From: a bacterium
GTDB lineage: Bacteria > Calditrichota > Calditrichia > RBG-13-44-9 > J042
Direction of reading: 5' to 3'
Length of the DNA stretch: 5,793 bases
NCBI GenBank assembly: GCA_015494485.1
Contig: WGBF01000344.1
Coordinates: forward strand, 1 to 5,793
The position numbers and the translations under genes are program-made. Of the stretch, positions 1-5,792 are shown piece after piece; position 1 is the stretch's first letter; every line of letters begins with the position of its first letter. The notes beneath the pieces were generated by a model. The model was not told the DNA's origin, ran no database searches, and saw nothing but the letters and a program-made list of their open reading frames with translations.

Positions 1-99
1 ATTCATTCGAAGCCAGATTTCTCCGGGATAATTTTTTGGAAAGACCATTCGGACTATTGATTCTTCCGGAACGGCAGGGTTCTCCCGTACCGGGGTATG

Positions 100-471
100 C
101 TAATCCAGGGCAATGCCCCGGTGACCGTCTTTTTCCACCGTCGCAACCAGTTCCTCAAAGGCAAGGGATTCCCGTTTGGTCACAAAGGAAATGACCATGG
201 GCAAATTCACCCCTGAGACAACTTTAGCCCTGGGGAATTCCTGTTCAATCATTTTACCGATGCGCCAGCAGTTTCCACCGCGCAAATCGACCAAAATGAG
301 GAGTTTCTCGTCCTGGCGAATGGTTCCGCTGACTTCCGCATACAGCGCCTGAGGGGACATCTGGTCATTGCTAAACGTTAGCACATGGTCCACGTTGCCC
401 AGAATCCGTTCGGCAGCCTGAACCAGTTCAAAAGCCAGTTTCCCGTGGCAAATAATGATGCCTTTAGTCAT
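100..471 (-). CDS. PTS mannose-family EIIA domain protein, probably regulatory
   Basis: A 123-residue stand-alone cytoplasmic EIIA protein of the mannose/sorbose PTS family. Family members take a phosphate from His-phosphorylated HPr onto a histidine near the N-terminus and pass it to an EIIB partner or use it as a signal. His9 in IIICHGKLA lies where His10 of E. coli ManX lies. Asp62 in LVDLRGG matches the Asp that assists the histidine, and SGVNLPM (86-92) matches the conserved GVNxPM strand. The usual GG(S/T)P loop reads GGNCWR (65-70). The ATG overlaps the hprK stop by one base (TAATG), with an AAGGA nine bases upstream at 481-485, so translation is probably coupled. No EIIB, EIIC or EIID is visible. 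Pairing with hprK suggests a role in a regulatory PTS, although transport genes could lie beyond base 1. The family call is firm; the regulatory role is inferred. Confidence 0.9.
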   Translation of the reverse strand: MTKGIIICHGKLAFELVQAAERILGNVDHVLTFSNDQMSPQALYAEVSGTIRQDEKLLILVDLRGGNCWRIGKMIEQEFPRAKVVSGVNLPMVISFVTKRESLAFEELVATVEKDGHRGIALD

Positions 472-1466
472 TACTCAAAGTCCTTGTCTAAAAAGTCCCG
501 CATCTTCAAATTGAGGAGGTGCTGGCGCTCTTTTTCCCGCATTTTTTCCATTAAGCGGCGGTTAAATTCCTCAGCGGTATGGTGCCCGTAAATTTTCAGC
601 AATTGGTTGAGGGCAATGGTTTCGGCAATCACGGTAATGTTTTTTCCGGGATTGATGGGCAGGGTTACCAGGGGAATTTCCACTCCCAGAATATTGGTTT
701 TTTCCTCATCCAGACCGGTGCGGTCGTAATCGGCTTCCGGGTCAAAATCTACCAGCTGCACTTCCACTTCCACCCGCTTATGCACCCGCACCGCGCGGAT
801 ACCAAAAATACTGCGCACATCAATTAACCCCAGCCCGCGAATCTCCAGGTGGTGGAGGGCAATTTCCCGGCTTTCGCCCATTAAAATTTCTTCCGCTTTG
901 CGGGTAATAATTACAATATCATCCGCTACCAGGCGATGTCCCCGTTCCACCAGGTCCAGGGCAATTTCGCTTTTGCCAATGCCACTGCGACCGGTAAACA
1001 GCAACCCAATGCCGTACACATCCACCAGTGTTCCGTGGACTGTGGTGCGGGGGGCAAATTCGTTCTGCAAATAATCGCTCAGGTAGTGGGAAAAACGGGT
1101 GGTTGGGTATTCGGTACCAAACACGCAAATAAAACGGCGCGTAGCCACCTGAATGAGCTCCGGCGGGGGTTCATTGTTATCCGTGACCATAATGCAGGGA
1201 ATATCATATTGCAGCACCCGCTCAATGGCCAGTTTGCGGGCCCGCTGGGAAAGGCTTTCCAGGTACCGGATCTCCGTGTTGCCCAGAATTTGAACCCGAT
1301 TGTAGGTGAACAATTCCAGAAAGCCGGCCAGGGCTAATCCCGGGCGGTGGAGTTCACTGTCGGTAATTTCGCGTTCGAAGCCGGCGTTGGGGGTTAACAG
1401 GCGGAGCTTCAGGCGCTCTCGGGTTTCCTTGTACAGCCGGCCAACCGTTAATTTGGGTCGAATCAT
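471..1466 (-). CDS. hprK: HPr kinase/phosphorylase
   Basis: Bifunctional enzyme that phosphorylates HPr on its regulatory serine with ATP or pyrophosphate and reverses the reaction by phosphorolysis, setting carbon and PTS regulation in the cytoplasm. Numbering here is from a GTG at 1472. The N-terminal domain carries the typical ITDSELHRPGLAL stretch (36-48). The catalytic domain shows the HGTLVDVYG motif with His146, the Walker A loop GRSGIGKS (161-168), a DD pair (184-185) and the family signature EIRGLGLIDV (210-219). The late basic motif reads PINPGKN (272-278), where PVRPGRN is common. Two starts are possible, GTG 1472 and ATG 1466. I prefer ATG 1466 (331 aa) because AAGAG (1472-1476) lies five bases before it, while the GTG would overlap that site. 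It is separated from hpf by a terminator, so it probably has its own promoter. It overlaps the EIIA gene downstream. Confidence 0.96.
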   Translation of the reverse strand: MIRPKLTVGRLYKETRERLKLRLLTPNAGFEREITDSELHRPGLALAGFLELFTYNRVQILGNTEIRYLESLSQRARKLAIERVLQYDIPCIMVTDNNEPPPELIQVATRRFICVFGTEYPTTRFSHYLSDYLQNEFAPRTTVHGTLVDVYGIGLLFTGRSGIGKSEIALDLVERGHRLVADDIVIITRKAEEILMGESREIALHHLEIRGLGLIDVRSIFGIRAVRVHKRVEVEVQLVDFDPEADYDRTGLDEEKTNILGVEIPLVTLPINPGKNITVIAETIALNQLLKIYGHHTAEEFNRRLMEKMREKERQHLLNLKMRDFLDKDFE

Positions 1467-1471
1467 AAACA

Positions 1472-1476
1472 CTCTT
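1472..1476 (-). promoter_or_regulatory. Ribosome binding site that favours the ATG start of hprK
   Basis: Minus-strand AAGAG, five bases before the ATG at 1466. It abuts and partly covers the alternative GTG at 1472, which therefore has no usable site at normal spacing. It is only a moderate match to AAGGAGG. Confidence 0.5.
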
Positions 1477-1494
1477 AATTGTTATCATTACACC

Positions 1495-1523
1495 AATTTA
1501 CGCCAAAGGGCGGTGCTTCGCAA
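1495..1523 (-). promoter_or_regulatory. Candidate sigma-70-type promoter for hprK-EIIA
   Basis: On the minus strand TTGCGA (1518-1523) and TAAATT (1495-1500) are separated by 17 bases, each matching four of six consensus positions. Transcription would begin near 1488, giving a leader of about 22 bases before the ATG at 1466. The AT-rich stretch upstream (TTATAAAATTTTT, ending near 1522) could act as an UP-like element. The position, just after the hpf terminator, is where a promoter is needed. A weaker alternative is TTGGCG (1501-1506) with TAACAA (1479-1484). Based on matching by eye only. Confidence 0.35.
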
Positions 1524-1546
1524 AAATTTTATAAATCCCACGGCAT

Positions 1547-1576
1547 AAAAAAAGCTGGCCCCATCCGGAGCCAGCT
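1547..1576 (-). terminator. Rho-independent terminator after hpf
   Basis: On the minus strand AGCTGGCTCC (1567-1576) pairs with GGGGCCAGCT (1553-1562) around a GGAT tetraloop. This gives a 10-bp stem with one G-U pair, followed at once by six Ts (1547-1552). It lies 28 bases after the hpf stop and has no T-run on the other strand, so it acts only on leftward transcription. It ends the smg-topA-xerC-hpf unit and separates it from hprK. Confidence 0.92.
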
Positions 1577-1592
1577 GGTATATCTCAACATA

Positions 1593-1612
1593 TCTGCTGT
1601 TCATTAAGCAGA
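1593..1612 (-). other. Stem-loop spanning the hpf stop codon
   Basis: TCTGCT (1593-1598) and AGCAGA (1607-1612) form a perfect 6-bp inverted repeat with an 8-base loop that contains the hpf TAA (1604-1606). No T-run follows, so it is not itself a terminator. It lies 16 bases before the terminator stem and could stabilise the 3' end of the hpf mRNA. That role is a guess, and the repeat could be chance. Confidence 0.4.
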
Positions 1613-1915
1613 ATGAATACGTTCCTTATCCGACGAGCGGAGTTTTTCCTTCTGGCGCTTCAACTGACGTTCCACCCGGTCCAGAGCAAGGTCGAAAGAT
1701 TTCCGCAAATCGTCCGATGTTTCCTTCAACACCACCTGATTGTTGTTCAGCTTCACCTTAAACTCAACGTAACGGGTTAACTTTTCCCACCCCAGAATCA
1801 CTTCCATATTCATAATCCCGTCGTGATAGCGCTCCAGCCGCTGCACTTTTTCCTCAATGTAATCGCGTAAATCCCGGGGAAGCTTAAAGTGGCGAGCAGT
1901 GATTGTGAGATTCAT
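1604..1915 (-). CDS. hpf: Ribosome hibernation-promoting factor, short form
   Basis: A 103-residue protein of the HPF/YfiA (RaiA) family, which binds the 30S decoding region and inactivates ribosomes in stationary phase or starvation. The N-terminus has the family pattern ITARHFKLPRDLRDYI (5-20) followed by KVQRLERY (23-30). The C-terminal helix begins at ETSDDLRKSFDLALD (65-79) and runs into a Lys/Arg-rich tail. It is the short form, near the length of E. coli Hpf (95 aa) and YfiA (113 aa), and lacks the extra C-terminal dimerisation domain of long HPF. The ATG is preceded by a near-ideal AAAGGAGG at five bases, implying strong translation. It lies 36 bp after xerC and is followed by a terminator. 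Its place before hprK recalls the hpf-PTS linkage near rpoN in proteobacteria, though rpoN is absent here. HPF versus YfiA naming is uncertain. Confidence 0.94.
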   Translation of the reverse strand: MNLTITARHFKLPRDLRDYIEEKVQRLERYHDGIMNMEVILGWEKLTRYVEFKVKLNNNQVVLKETSDDLRKSFDLALDRVERQLKRQKEKLRSSDKERIHSA

Positions 1916-1920
1916 AAAAA

Positions 1921-1928
1921 CCTCCTTT
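1921..1928 (-). promoter_or_regulatory. Strong Shine-Dalgarno sequence of hpf
   Basis: Minus-strand AAAGGAGG with an AAAAA-complement spacer of five bases before the hpf ATG. It is complementary to the anti-Shine-Dalgarno core and the strongest such site in the window. It suggests hpf is translated more than its operon neighbours, and that the organism uses Shine-Dalgarno initiation. Confidence 0.85.
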
Positions 1929-1951
1929 ATGTTTAGGGGTTCATTCTATCA

Positions 1952-2848
1952 TCAGGCACGGGGATGCGCCTTCTGATAGATTTTTTTCAATCGCTCCATG
2001 CTAACATGGGTGTACACCTGCGTGGACGACAAACTGCTGTGTCCCAGCAATTCTTTTACTGCCATTAAATCCATGCCCCGGTCCAGTAAATGGGTGGCAA
2101 AGGTATGCCGTAGGACATGGGGACCGGTGTGTTCCAGTTCGGCCACATCGGTTAACAATTTTTTCATCAATCGGCGAATGGAACGGGCGTCCAGCGGCTT
2201 GCCCCTGGCCGTTACAAACAGGGCATCGGTATCGTTCAGATGGGGGAATTTGGCTTGCCGCGCCGCCAGATACTCCCGCAACGCCTGCAATGCCCGGGGG
2301 TGCAGCGGGACAATCCGTTCCTTCTGGCGTTTGCCCAGAACCCGCACTTCCCCATTCGTCCATTGAATATCAGCAGGGGTAATGCCCAACAATTCCGACA
2401 CACGCATGCCGGTGGCATACAGCGTTTCCACAATGGCGCGACTGCGCACCACTGCAAATTCCTGCCCCTGCAACCGCTCAAACAGGGCATGAACCTGTTG
2501 CGGTGTTAACACGGTGGGTAATGGTTTGTCCAGCCGGGGCATGGCCAATCCTTCCGTGGGGTTCACCGATACCACCCCACGTTTAACCAGGTATTTAAAG
2601 AATGTTTTAAGTGAAGAAATTTTCCGGGCCACGCTGCGCTTTTGCAATCCAGCAATGAGCAATTCTCCTAAAAATTCCCGTATATGATTGAGTTCGACCG
2701 TTCCGGCAGAAACTTGATGGCGATTTAAACGGGTTTCCAGGTAGTCAATAAACTGCGCAATGTCGTTCTGGTAGGCAATCACCGTATGGGGTGAATAGCG
2801 ACGCTGGTGTTGCAAATAGTCTATAAACTGATCCAGTTCATTCCACAT
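1952..2848 (-). CDS. xerC: Tyrosine recombinase XerC
   Basis: Site-specific recombinase of the XerC/XerD type, which resolves chromosome dimers at dif with a partner recombinase at the division septum. Numbering is from a TTG at 2869. The N-terminal SAM-like DNA-binding domain includes YSPHTVIAY (25-33). The catalytic set is complete: Arg156 in ATGMRVSELL, Lys180 in VLGKRQKER, His251 and Arg254 in HVLRHTFATHLL, His277 in LLGHSSLSSTQ, and the nucleophile Tyr286 in VYTHV. The end, AHPRA, is typical of Xer proteins. I prefer the ATG at 2848 (298 aa) over TTG 2869: it puts the SPHT motif at the usual distance from the start and overlaps the topA stop by 11 bp. Adjacency to topA, as in Bacillus, favours XerC over XerD. 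The gene ends in three tandem stops (TGATGATAG). An integrase role is unlikely, as no mobile element surrounds it. Confidence 0.93.
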   Translation of the reverse strand: MWNELDQFIDYLQHQRRYSPHTVIAYQNDIAQFIDYLETRLNRHQVSAGTVELNHIREFLGELLIAGLQKRSVARKISSLKTFFKYLVKRGVVSVNPTEGLAMPRLDKPLPTVLTPQQVHALFERLQGQEFAVVRSRAIVETLYATGMRVSELLGITPADIQWTNGEVRVLGKRQKERIVPLHPRALQALREYLAARQAKFPHLNDTDALFVTARGKPLDARSIRRLMKKLLTDVAELEHTGPHVLRHTFATHLLDRGMDLMAVKELLGHSSLSSTQVYTHVSMERLKKIYQKAHPRA

Positions 2849-5129
2849 TTTGTGGCTCAAGTTCCCCAAGCTTTATTTTCTTTTTACACTTCGGGCACTG
2901 TAAAAACGTTCCGTCCCGCTTGGTGGTCTTTTCTTCCATTAACGGGAAATGGCAATCCGGGCATTCCTGTGCCACCGGTTTATTCCACAGGGCAAATTTG
3001 CATTTGGGATATTCACTGCAACTGTAAAAAACCTTCCCCCGCTTGCTCCGCCGCTGCACCAGCACCCCATTGCATCCTTCTTCCGGGCAGGGCACGCCGG
3101 TGCTGATGGGCTTGGTGAATTTGCACTCCGGATAGCGGGAACACGCCAGAAATTCCCCAAAACGCCCCCGTTTGATGACCATGGGACTGCCGCACTCATC
3201 GCAGATTTCATCTGTTACCTGAGGGGCTTCGGGTTCTTCCAGCGGTTTGGTATTTTTACATTCCGGGTAACCAGAACACGCCAGAAATTTCCCGTTCCGT
3301 CCCCAGCGAATGACCATCGGGCGACCGCACAGCTCGCACTTCTCTTCGGTGGTTTCCTGCAATTCGGTACGAATTTCTCCCACCTTGCCATTCACCTTTT
3401 CCAGTGTCTCCTTAAACGGATGGTAAAAATCGTCCAGAACCTCCACGTAGCTGGCCTGATGGTGTTCAATTTTGTCCAGCTCGTCTTCCATGCGGGCAGT
3501 GAATTTCACATTAAAGATGTTGGGAAAATTTTTCACCAGCAGGTCATTCACTACCTTTCCCAATTCCGTGGGTTTTAAGGCACGGTCTTCTTTTTCCACA
3601 TATTTTCGGTTGAACAGGGTGGAAATAATCTGGGCGTAGGTGCTGGGACGTCCAATGCCCAGCTTGTCCAGCGTTTTCACCAGGGTGCTTTCCGTGTAGC
3701 GTGCTGGCGGCCGGGTAAAATGTTGTTCCGGAAGCAGTTGCAGCAAAGTTAAGGGGTCGCCTTTTTCAATTTGCCGGGGTAAATGCTCCGGATGAAATTC
3801 ACCGCTGTCATCGGCGCGGTCCACCTCCGCTTCCGGTTGATACACCTGCAGAAATCCACGATAGGTAATGACTTCTCCGCTGGCTTTAAACAAATACTCT
3901 CCGGCCTTTACCCAGATGGTGGTCTTTTGCGCTTCTGCCGGTTTCATCTGGGACGCCACAAAGCGGTTCCAGATGAGTTCGTAAATTTTAAATTGCTCAG
4001 CAGTCAAATATTTTTTAATGGCGCGGGGCTCAAATTCTTTCTGGATGTACGTCGGTCGAATGGCTTCATGGGCGTCCTGCGCGCTCTTCTTGGTCCGGTA
4101 CACATTGGGTTTGGCCGGTAGGTAATCGGTGCCGTAACTGTCGGCAATGTACTCCCGGACTTTCCCCAGCGCTTCCTGACTGATGCGGGTGGAATCGGTG
4201 CGCATGTAGGTGATTAAACCCACGTTGCCGTGGGGCCCCAGGTCAATGCCTTCGTACAGTTGCTGGGCAATCATCATAATCCGGCCGGTACTCATGCGAA
4301 AGCGCCGTGCGGCCACCTGTTGCAGCGTACTGGTAATGAACGGTGCCGGTGGGCGCTTTTTCACCGTTTCCCGCACCACATCGTCCACCAGGAAGGTTTC
4401 CGTTTCCAGACGGGCAATGTGCTCCTTGACTTCCGATTCGCTCCCAATGCGAAACTTCTCCGGGTCCAGTACCTTCTTCCCGATTTTGTGCAACCGGGCA
4501 GTAAAGCGCTCCCCAATGCGGGTTTGCACCTCCGCGTCGATGGTCCAGTACTCCACAGGGGTGAAGTTTTCAATTTCCGCCTCCCGTTCGCAAATTAAGC
4601 GCAAAGCAACGGACTGCACCCGGCCAGCACTTAACCCCTTGTACACCGTTTTCCACAACACCGGACTCACCATGTAGCCCACAATGCGGTCCATCACCCG
4701 GCGCGCCTGCTGGGCGTTCACCCGGTGCATGTCAATGTCCCGCGGATTCTCAATGGCTTTTAACACCGCCGGTTTGGTAATTTCATTAAATTCAATCCGG
4801 CGAATATTGGGGTTGACTTTCTGAATGGTATCGGCAATGTGGTAGGCAATGGCTTCCCCTTCCCGGTCGGGGTCAGTGGCCAGCAATACGGTATCCGCCG
4901 TTTTGGCTTCCTTTTTCAGGTTTTGAATAACCTTGGATTTACCGCGAATTACCGTATACTGCGGCTGGTAGCCATTGTCCAGGTCTACGCCAAATTTACT
5001 CTTAGGCAAATCAATAATATGCCCTACGGAGGCTTCAACTTTGTAATTCTTACCCAGAATTTTATTGATGGTTTTGGCTTTTGCCGGAGATTCTACAATA
5101 ACCAGATGCTTGGTGTTCGTTTTGCTCAT
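2838..5129 (-). CDS. topA: DNA topoisomerase I (type IA)
   Basis: Relaxes negative supercoils by cutting one strand and passing the other through; acts on the nucleoid. The 763-residue protein has the TOPRIM domain first, with Glu13 in IVESPAKAKT and the metal-binding DPDREGE (86-92). The KGLSAGRVQSVALRLI region (164-179) follows, then the nucleophile Tyr308 in GLITYMRTDST. KSAQDAHEAIRPT (348-360) and DKLGIGRPSTYA (488-499) are typical core motifs. The C-terminus carries four Cys4 zinc-ribbon units: C598/601/618/624, C643/646/663/669, C681/686/704/710 and C723/726/745/748. Length is within the bacterial range, somewhat shorter than E. coli TopA (865 aa). The ATG at 5129 follows a weak AAGG (5133-5136) and lies 25 bp after smg. 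The 3' end overlaps xerC, so the genes are likely co-transcribed. The reading frame is intact. Confidence 0.98.
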   Translation of the reverse strand: MSKTNTKHLVIVESPAKAKTINKILGKNYKVEASVGHIIDLPKSKFGVDLDNGYQPQYTVIRGKSKVIQNLKKEAKTADTVLLATDPDREGEAIAYHIADTIQKVNPNIRRIEFNEITKPAVLKAIENPRDIDMHRVNAQQARRVMDRIVGYMVSPVLWKTVYKGLSAGRVQSVALRLICEREAEIENFTPVEYWTIDAEVQTRIGERFTARLHKIGKKVLDPEKFRIGSESEVKEHIARLETETFLVDDVVRETVKKRPPAPFITSTLQQVAARRFRMSTGRIMMIAQQLYEGIDLGPHGNVGLITYMRTDSTRISQEALGKVREYIADSYGTDYLPAKPNVYRTKKSAQDAHEAIRPTYIQKEFEPRAIKKYLTAEQFKIYELIWNRFVASQMKPAEAQKTTIWVKAGEYLFKASGEVITYRGFLQVYQPEAEVDRADDSGEFHPEHLPRQIEKGDPLTLLQLLPEQHFTRPPARYTESTLVKTLDKLGIGRPSTYAQIISTLFNRKYVEKEDRALKPTELGKVVNDLLVKNFPNIFNVKFTARMEDELDKIEHHQASYVEVLDDFYHPFKETLEKVNGKVGEIRTELQETTEEKCELCGRPMVIRWGRNGKFLACSGYPECKNTKPLEEPEAPQVTDEICDECGSPMVIKRGRFGEFLACSRYPECKFTKPISTGVPCPEEGCNGVLVQRRSKRGKVFYSCSEYPKCKFALWNKPVAQECPDCHFPLMEEKTTKRDGTFLQCPKCKKKIKLGELEPQNVE

Positions 5130-5132
5130 AGA

Positions 5133-5136
5133 CCTT
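5133..5136 (-). promoter_or_regulatory. Weak ribosome binding site of topA
   Basis: Minus-strand AAGG three bases before the topA ATG; aligned to the anti-Shine-Dalgarno this gives a usable though short spacing. It is much weaker than the hpf site and suggests modest TopA translation, perhaps aided by ribosomes finishing smg 25 bp upstream. Confidence 0.4.
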
Positions 5137-5154
5137 ACTCAATTTTCAATGTGA

Positions 5155-5622
5155 TTAGTTAATCGTATCCGTACCCGGATGGAAAACAGCGTCGGTGTTA
5201 AAATTGGTTGCTTCGCGGCGAATAATGACCTGCGTTATGACCCGCTTCAACAGTGTCATGTCCACTTCGCCCATTCCCAGCATGAAGGTGCGTTCCAGAA
5301 TTTCGTCCACATTCAGGGGATGAATAAACCCTACCGCCTGAAGCTGCAGCAAGTAGGCATAGGCTTCTGCGGAAAAGATGCGGCGTTCCTCCGGCGTGAG
5401 GTACCGAAATGAACGGCCGCGGTGCAGATGTTTAAAATAGGCAGGACCGTTTTCTTTGTAGCGTTCTTTTACAAAACGGATGGCTTCCCGAATTTCCTTT
5501 CGGGAATAGCCGGCATCCTGCAATTTTTTCTCCAGGCTGCGAAAATCCAGATTGGCCATTCCTTTCTGAGTGGAAATTTCACGAAAAATAAACTCAATGA
5601 TTTCAACGATGCGTTCGGACAT
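5155..5622 (-). CDS. smg: Smg family protein (DUF494)
   Basis: A 155-residue soluble protein, close in length to E. coli Smg (157 aa), of the DUF494/Smg family. Its molecular function is not established. Matching features are the N-terminal helical region with LQDAGYSRKEI (34-44, like the family's DAGFxxxDI), the RYLTPEE motif (73-79, like IYTPEE in E. coli), LLQLQAVGFI (91-100), and ERTFMLGMGEVDMTLLKRVI (110-129). No membrane segment, signal peptide or metal-binding motif is visible. In gammaproteobacteria smg lies between dprA and topA; here it directly precedes topA, 25 bp away, and no dprA lies in the 171 bp upstream. That conserved neighbourhood supports the call and hints at a role linked to DNA topology, which is inference. 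The ATG has GGGGAG four bases upstream (5627-5632). Confidence 0.88.
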   Translation of the reverse strand: MSERIVEIIEFIFREISTQKGMANLDFRSLEKKLQDAGYSRKEIREAIRFVKERYKENGPAYFKHLHRGRSFRYLTPEERRIFSAEAYAYLLQLQAVGFIHPLNVDEILERTFMLGMGEVDMTLLKRVITQVIIRREATNFNTDAVFHPGTDTIN

Positions 5623-5626
5623 TTAT

Positions 5627-5632
5627 CTCCCC
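5627..5632 (-). promoter_or_regulatory. Ribosome binding site of smg
   Basis: Minus-strand GGGGAG separated by ATAA from the smg ATG at 5622. It is a good purine-rich match at slightly short spacing, and it supports this ATG as the start. Confidence 0.6.
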
Positions 5633-5651
5633 AATCGGTTTCCTAATGGCA

Positions 5652-5679
5652 AATTTAAATATTTTGCGTTTAAAAGCAA
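5652..5679 (-). promoter_or_regulatory. Candidate promoter of the smg-topA-xerC-hpf unit
   Basis: Minus-strand TTGCTT (5674-5679) and TAAATT (5652-5657) are spaced by 16 bases, within an AT-rich patch. A start near 5645 would leave a leader of about 22 bases before the smg ATG. The -10 hexamer is the same as in the candidate hprK promoter. Match quality is modest, AT-rich DNA gives chance hits, and the unit could instead be read through from genes beyond the window. Confidence 0.3.
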
Positions 5680-5743
5680 CTCTTTTTCCGGTGATGTTCA
5701 TGGCACTTCTTCCATACGCGCATAACTCCAGAATGTTCGGAAA

Positions 5744-5792
5744 TCCATTGGGTTCATTTTAGAATAATTTTAAATTGCCGTACACCAATGGA
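5744..5792. repeat. 8-bp inverted repeat upstream of smg
   Basis: TCCATTGG (5744-5751) and CCAATGGA (5785-5792) are exact inverted copies separated by 33 AT-rich bases. They lie about 65 bases or more upstream of the candidate smg promoter and near the window edge. They could be paired protein-binding sites for this unit or for a divergent gene outside the window, or chance. No gene is recognisable in 5623-5793. Confidence 0.3.

Noticed and set aside
66..93. Hairpin after EIIA as a terminator (CCGG 66-69 / CCGG 90-93, GGG 77-79 / CCC 84-86)
   Set aside because: The stem is broken by internal loops and no T-run follows on the minus strand.
936..1337. Plus-strand open frame of 133 codons opposite hprK
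   Set aside because: It overlaps the P-loop and catalytic region of a well-supported hprK and shows no family features or convincing start context.
1473..1603. A dif site or small RNA in the hpf-hprK interval
   Set aside because: No 28-bp sequence resembling the dif arrangement is visible, and the interval is accounted for by a terminator and a likely promoter.
1952..2869. XerC as the integrase of an integrated element
   Set aside because: The recombinase is embedded in a tight housekeeping unit beside topA and hpf. There is no tRNA target, attachment repeat or cargo gene nearby.
2949..3578. Plus-strand open frame of 209 codons opposite the topA tail
   Set aside because: It lies wholly inside topA, which has complete catalytic motifs and zinc ribbons in its own frame. 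The plus-strand product has no recognisable motif.
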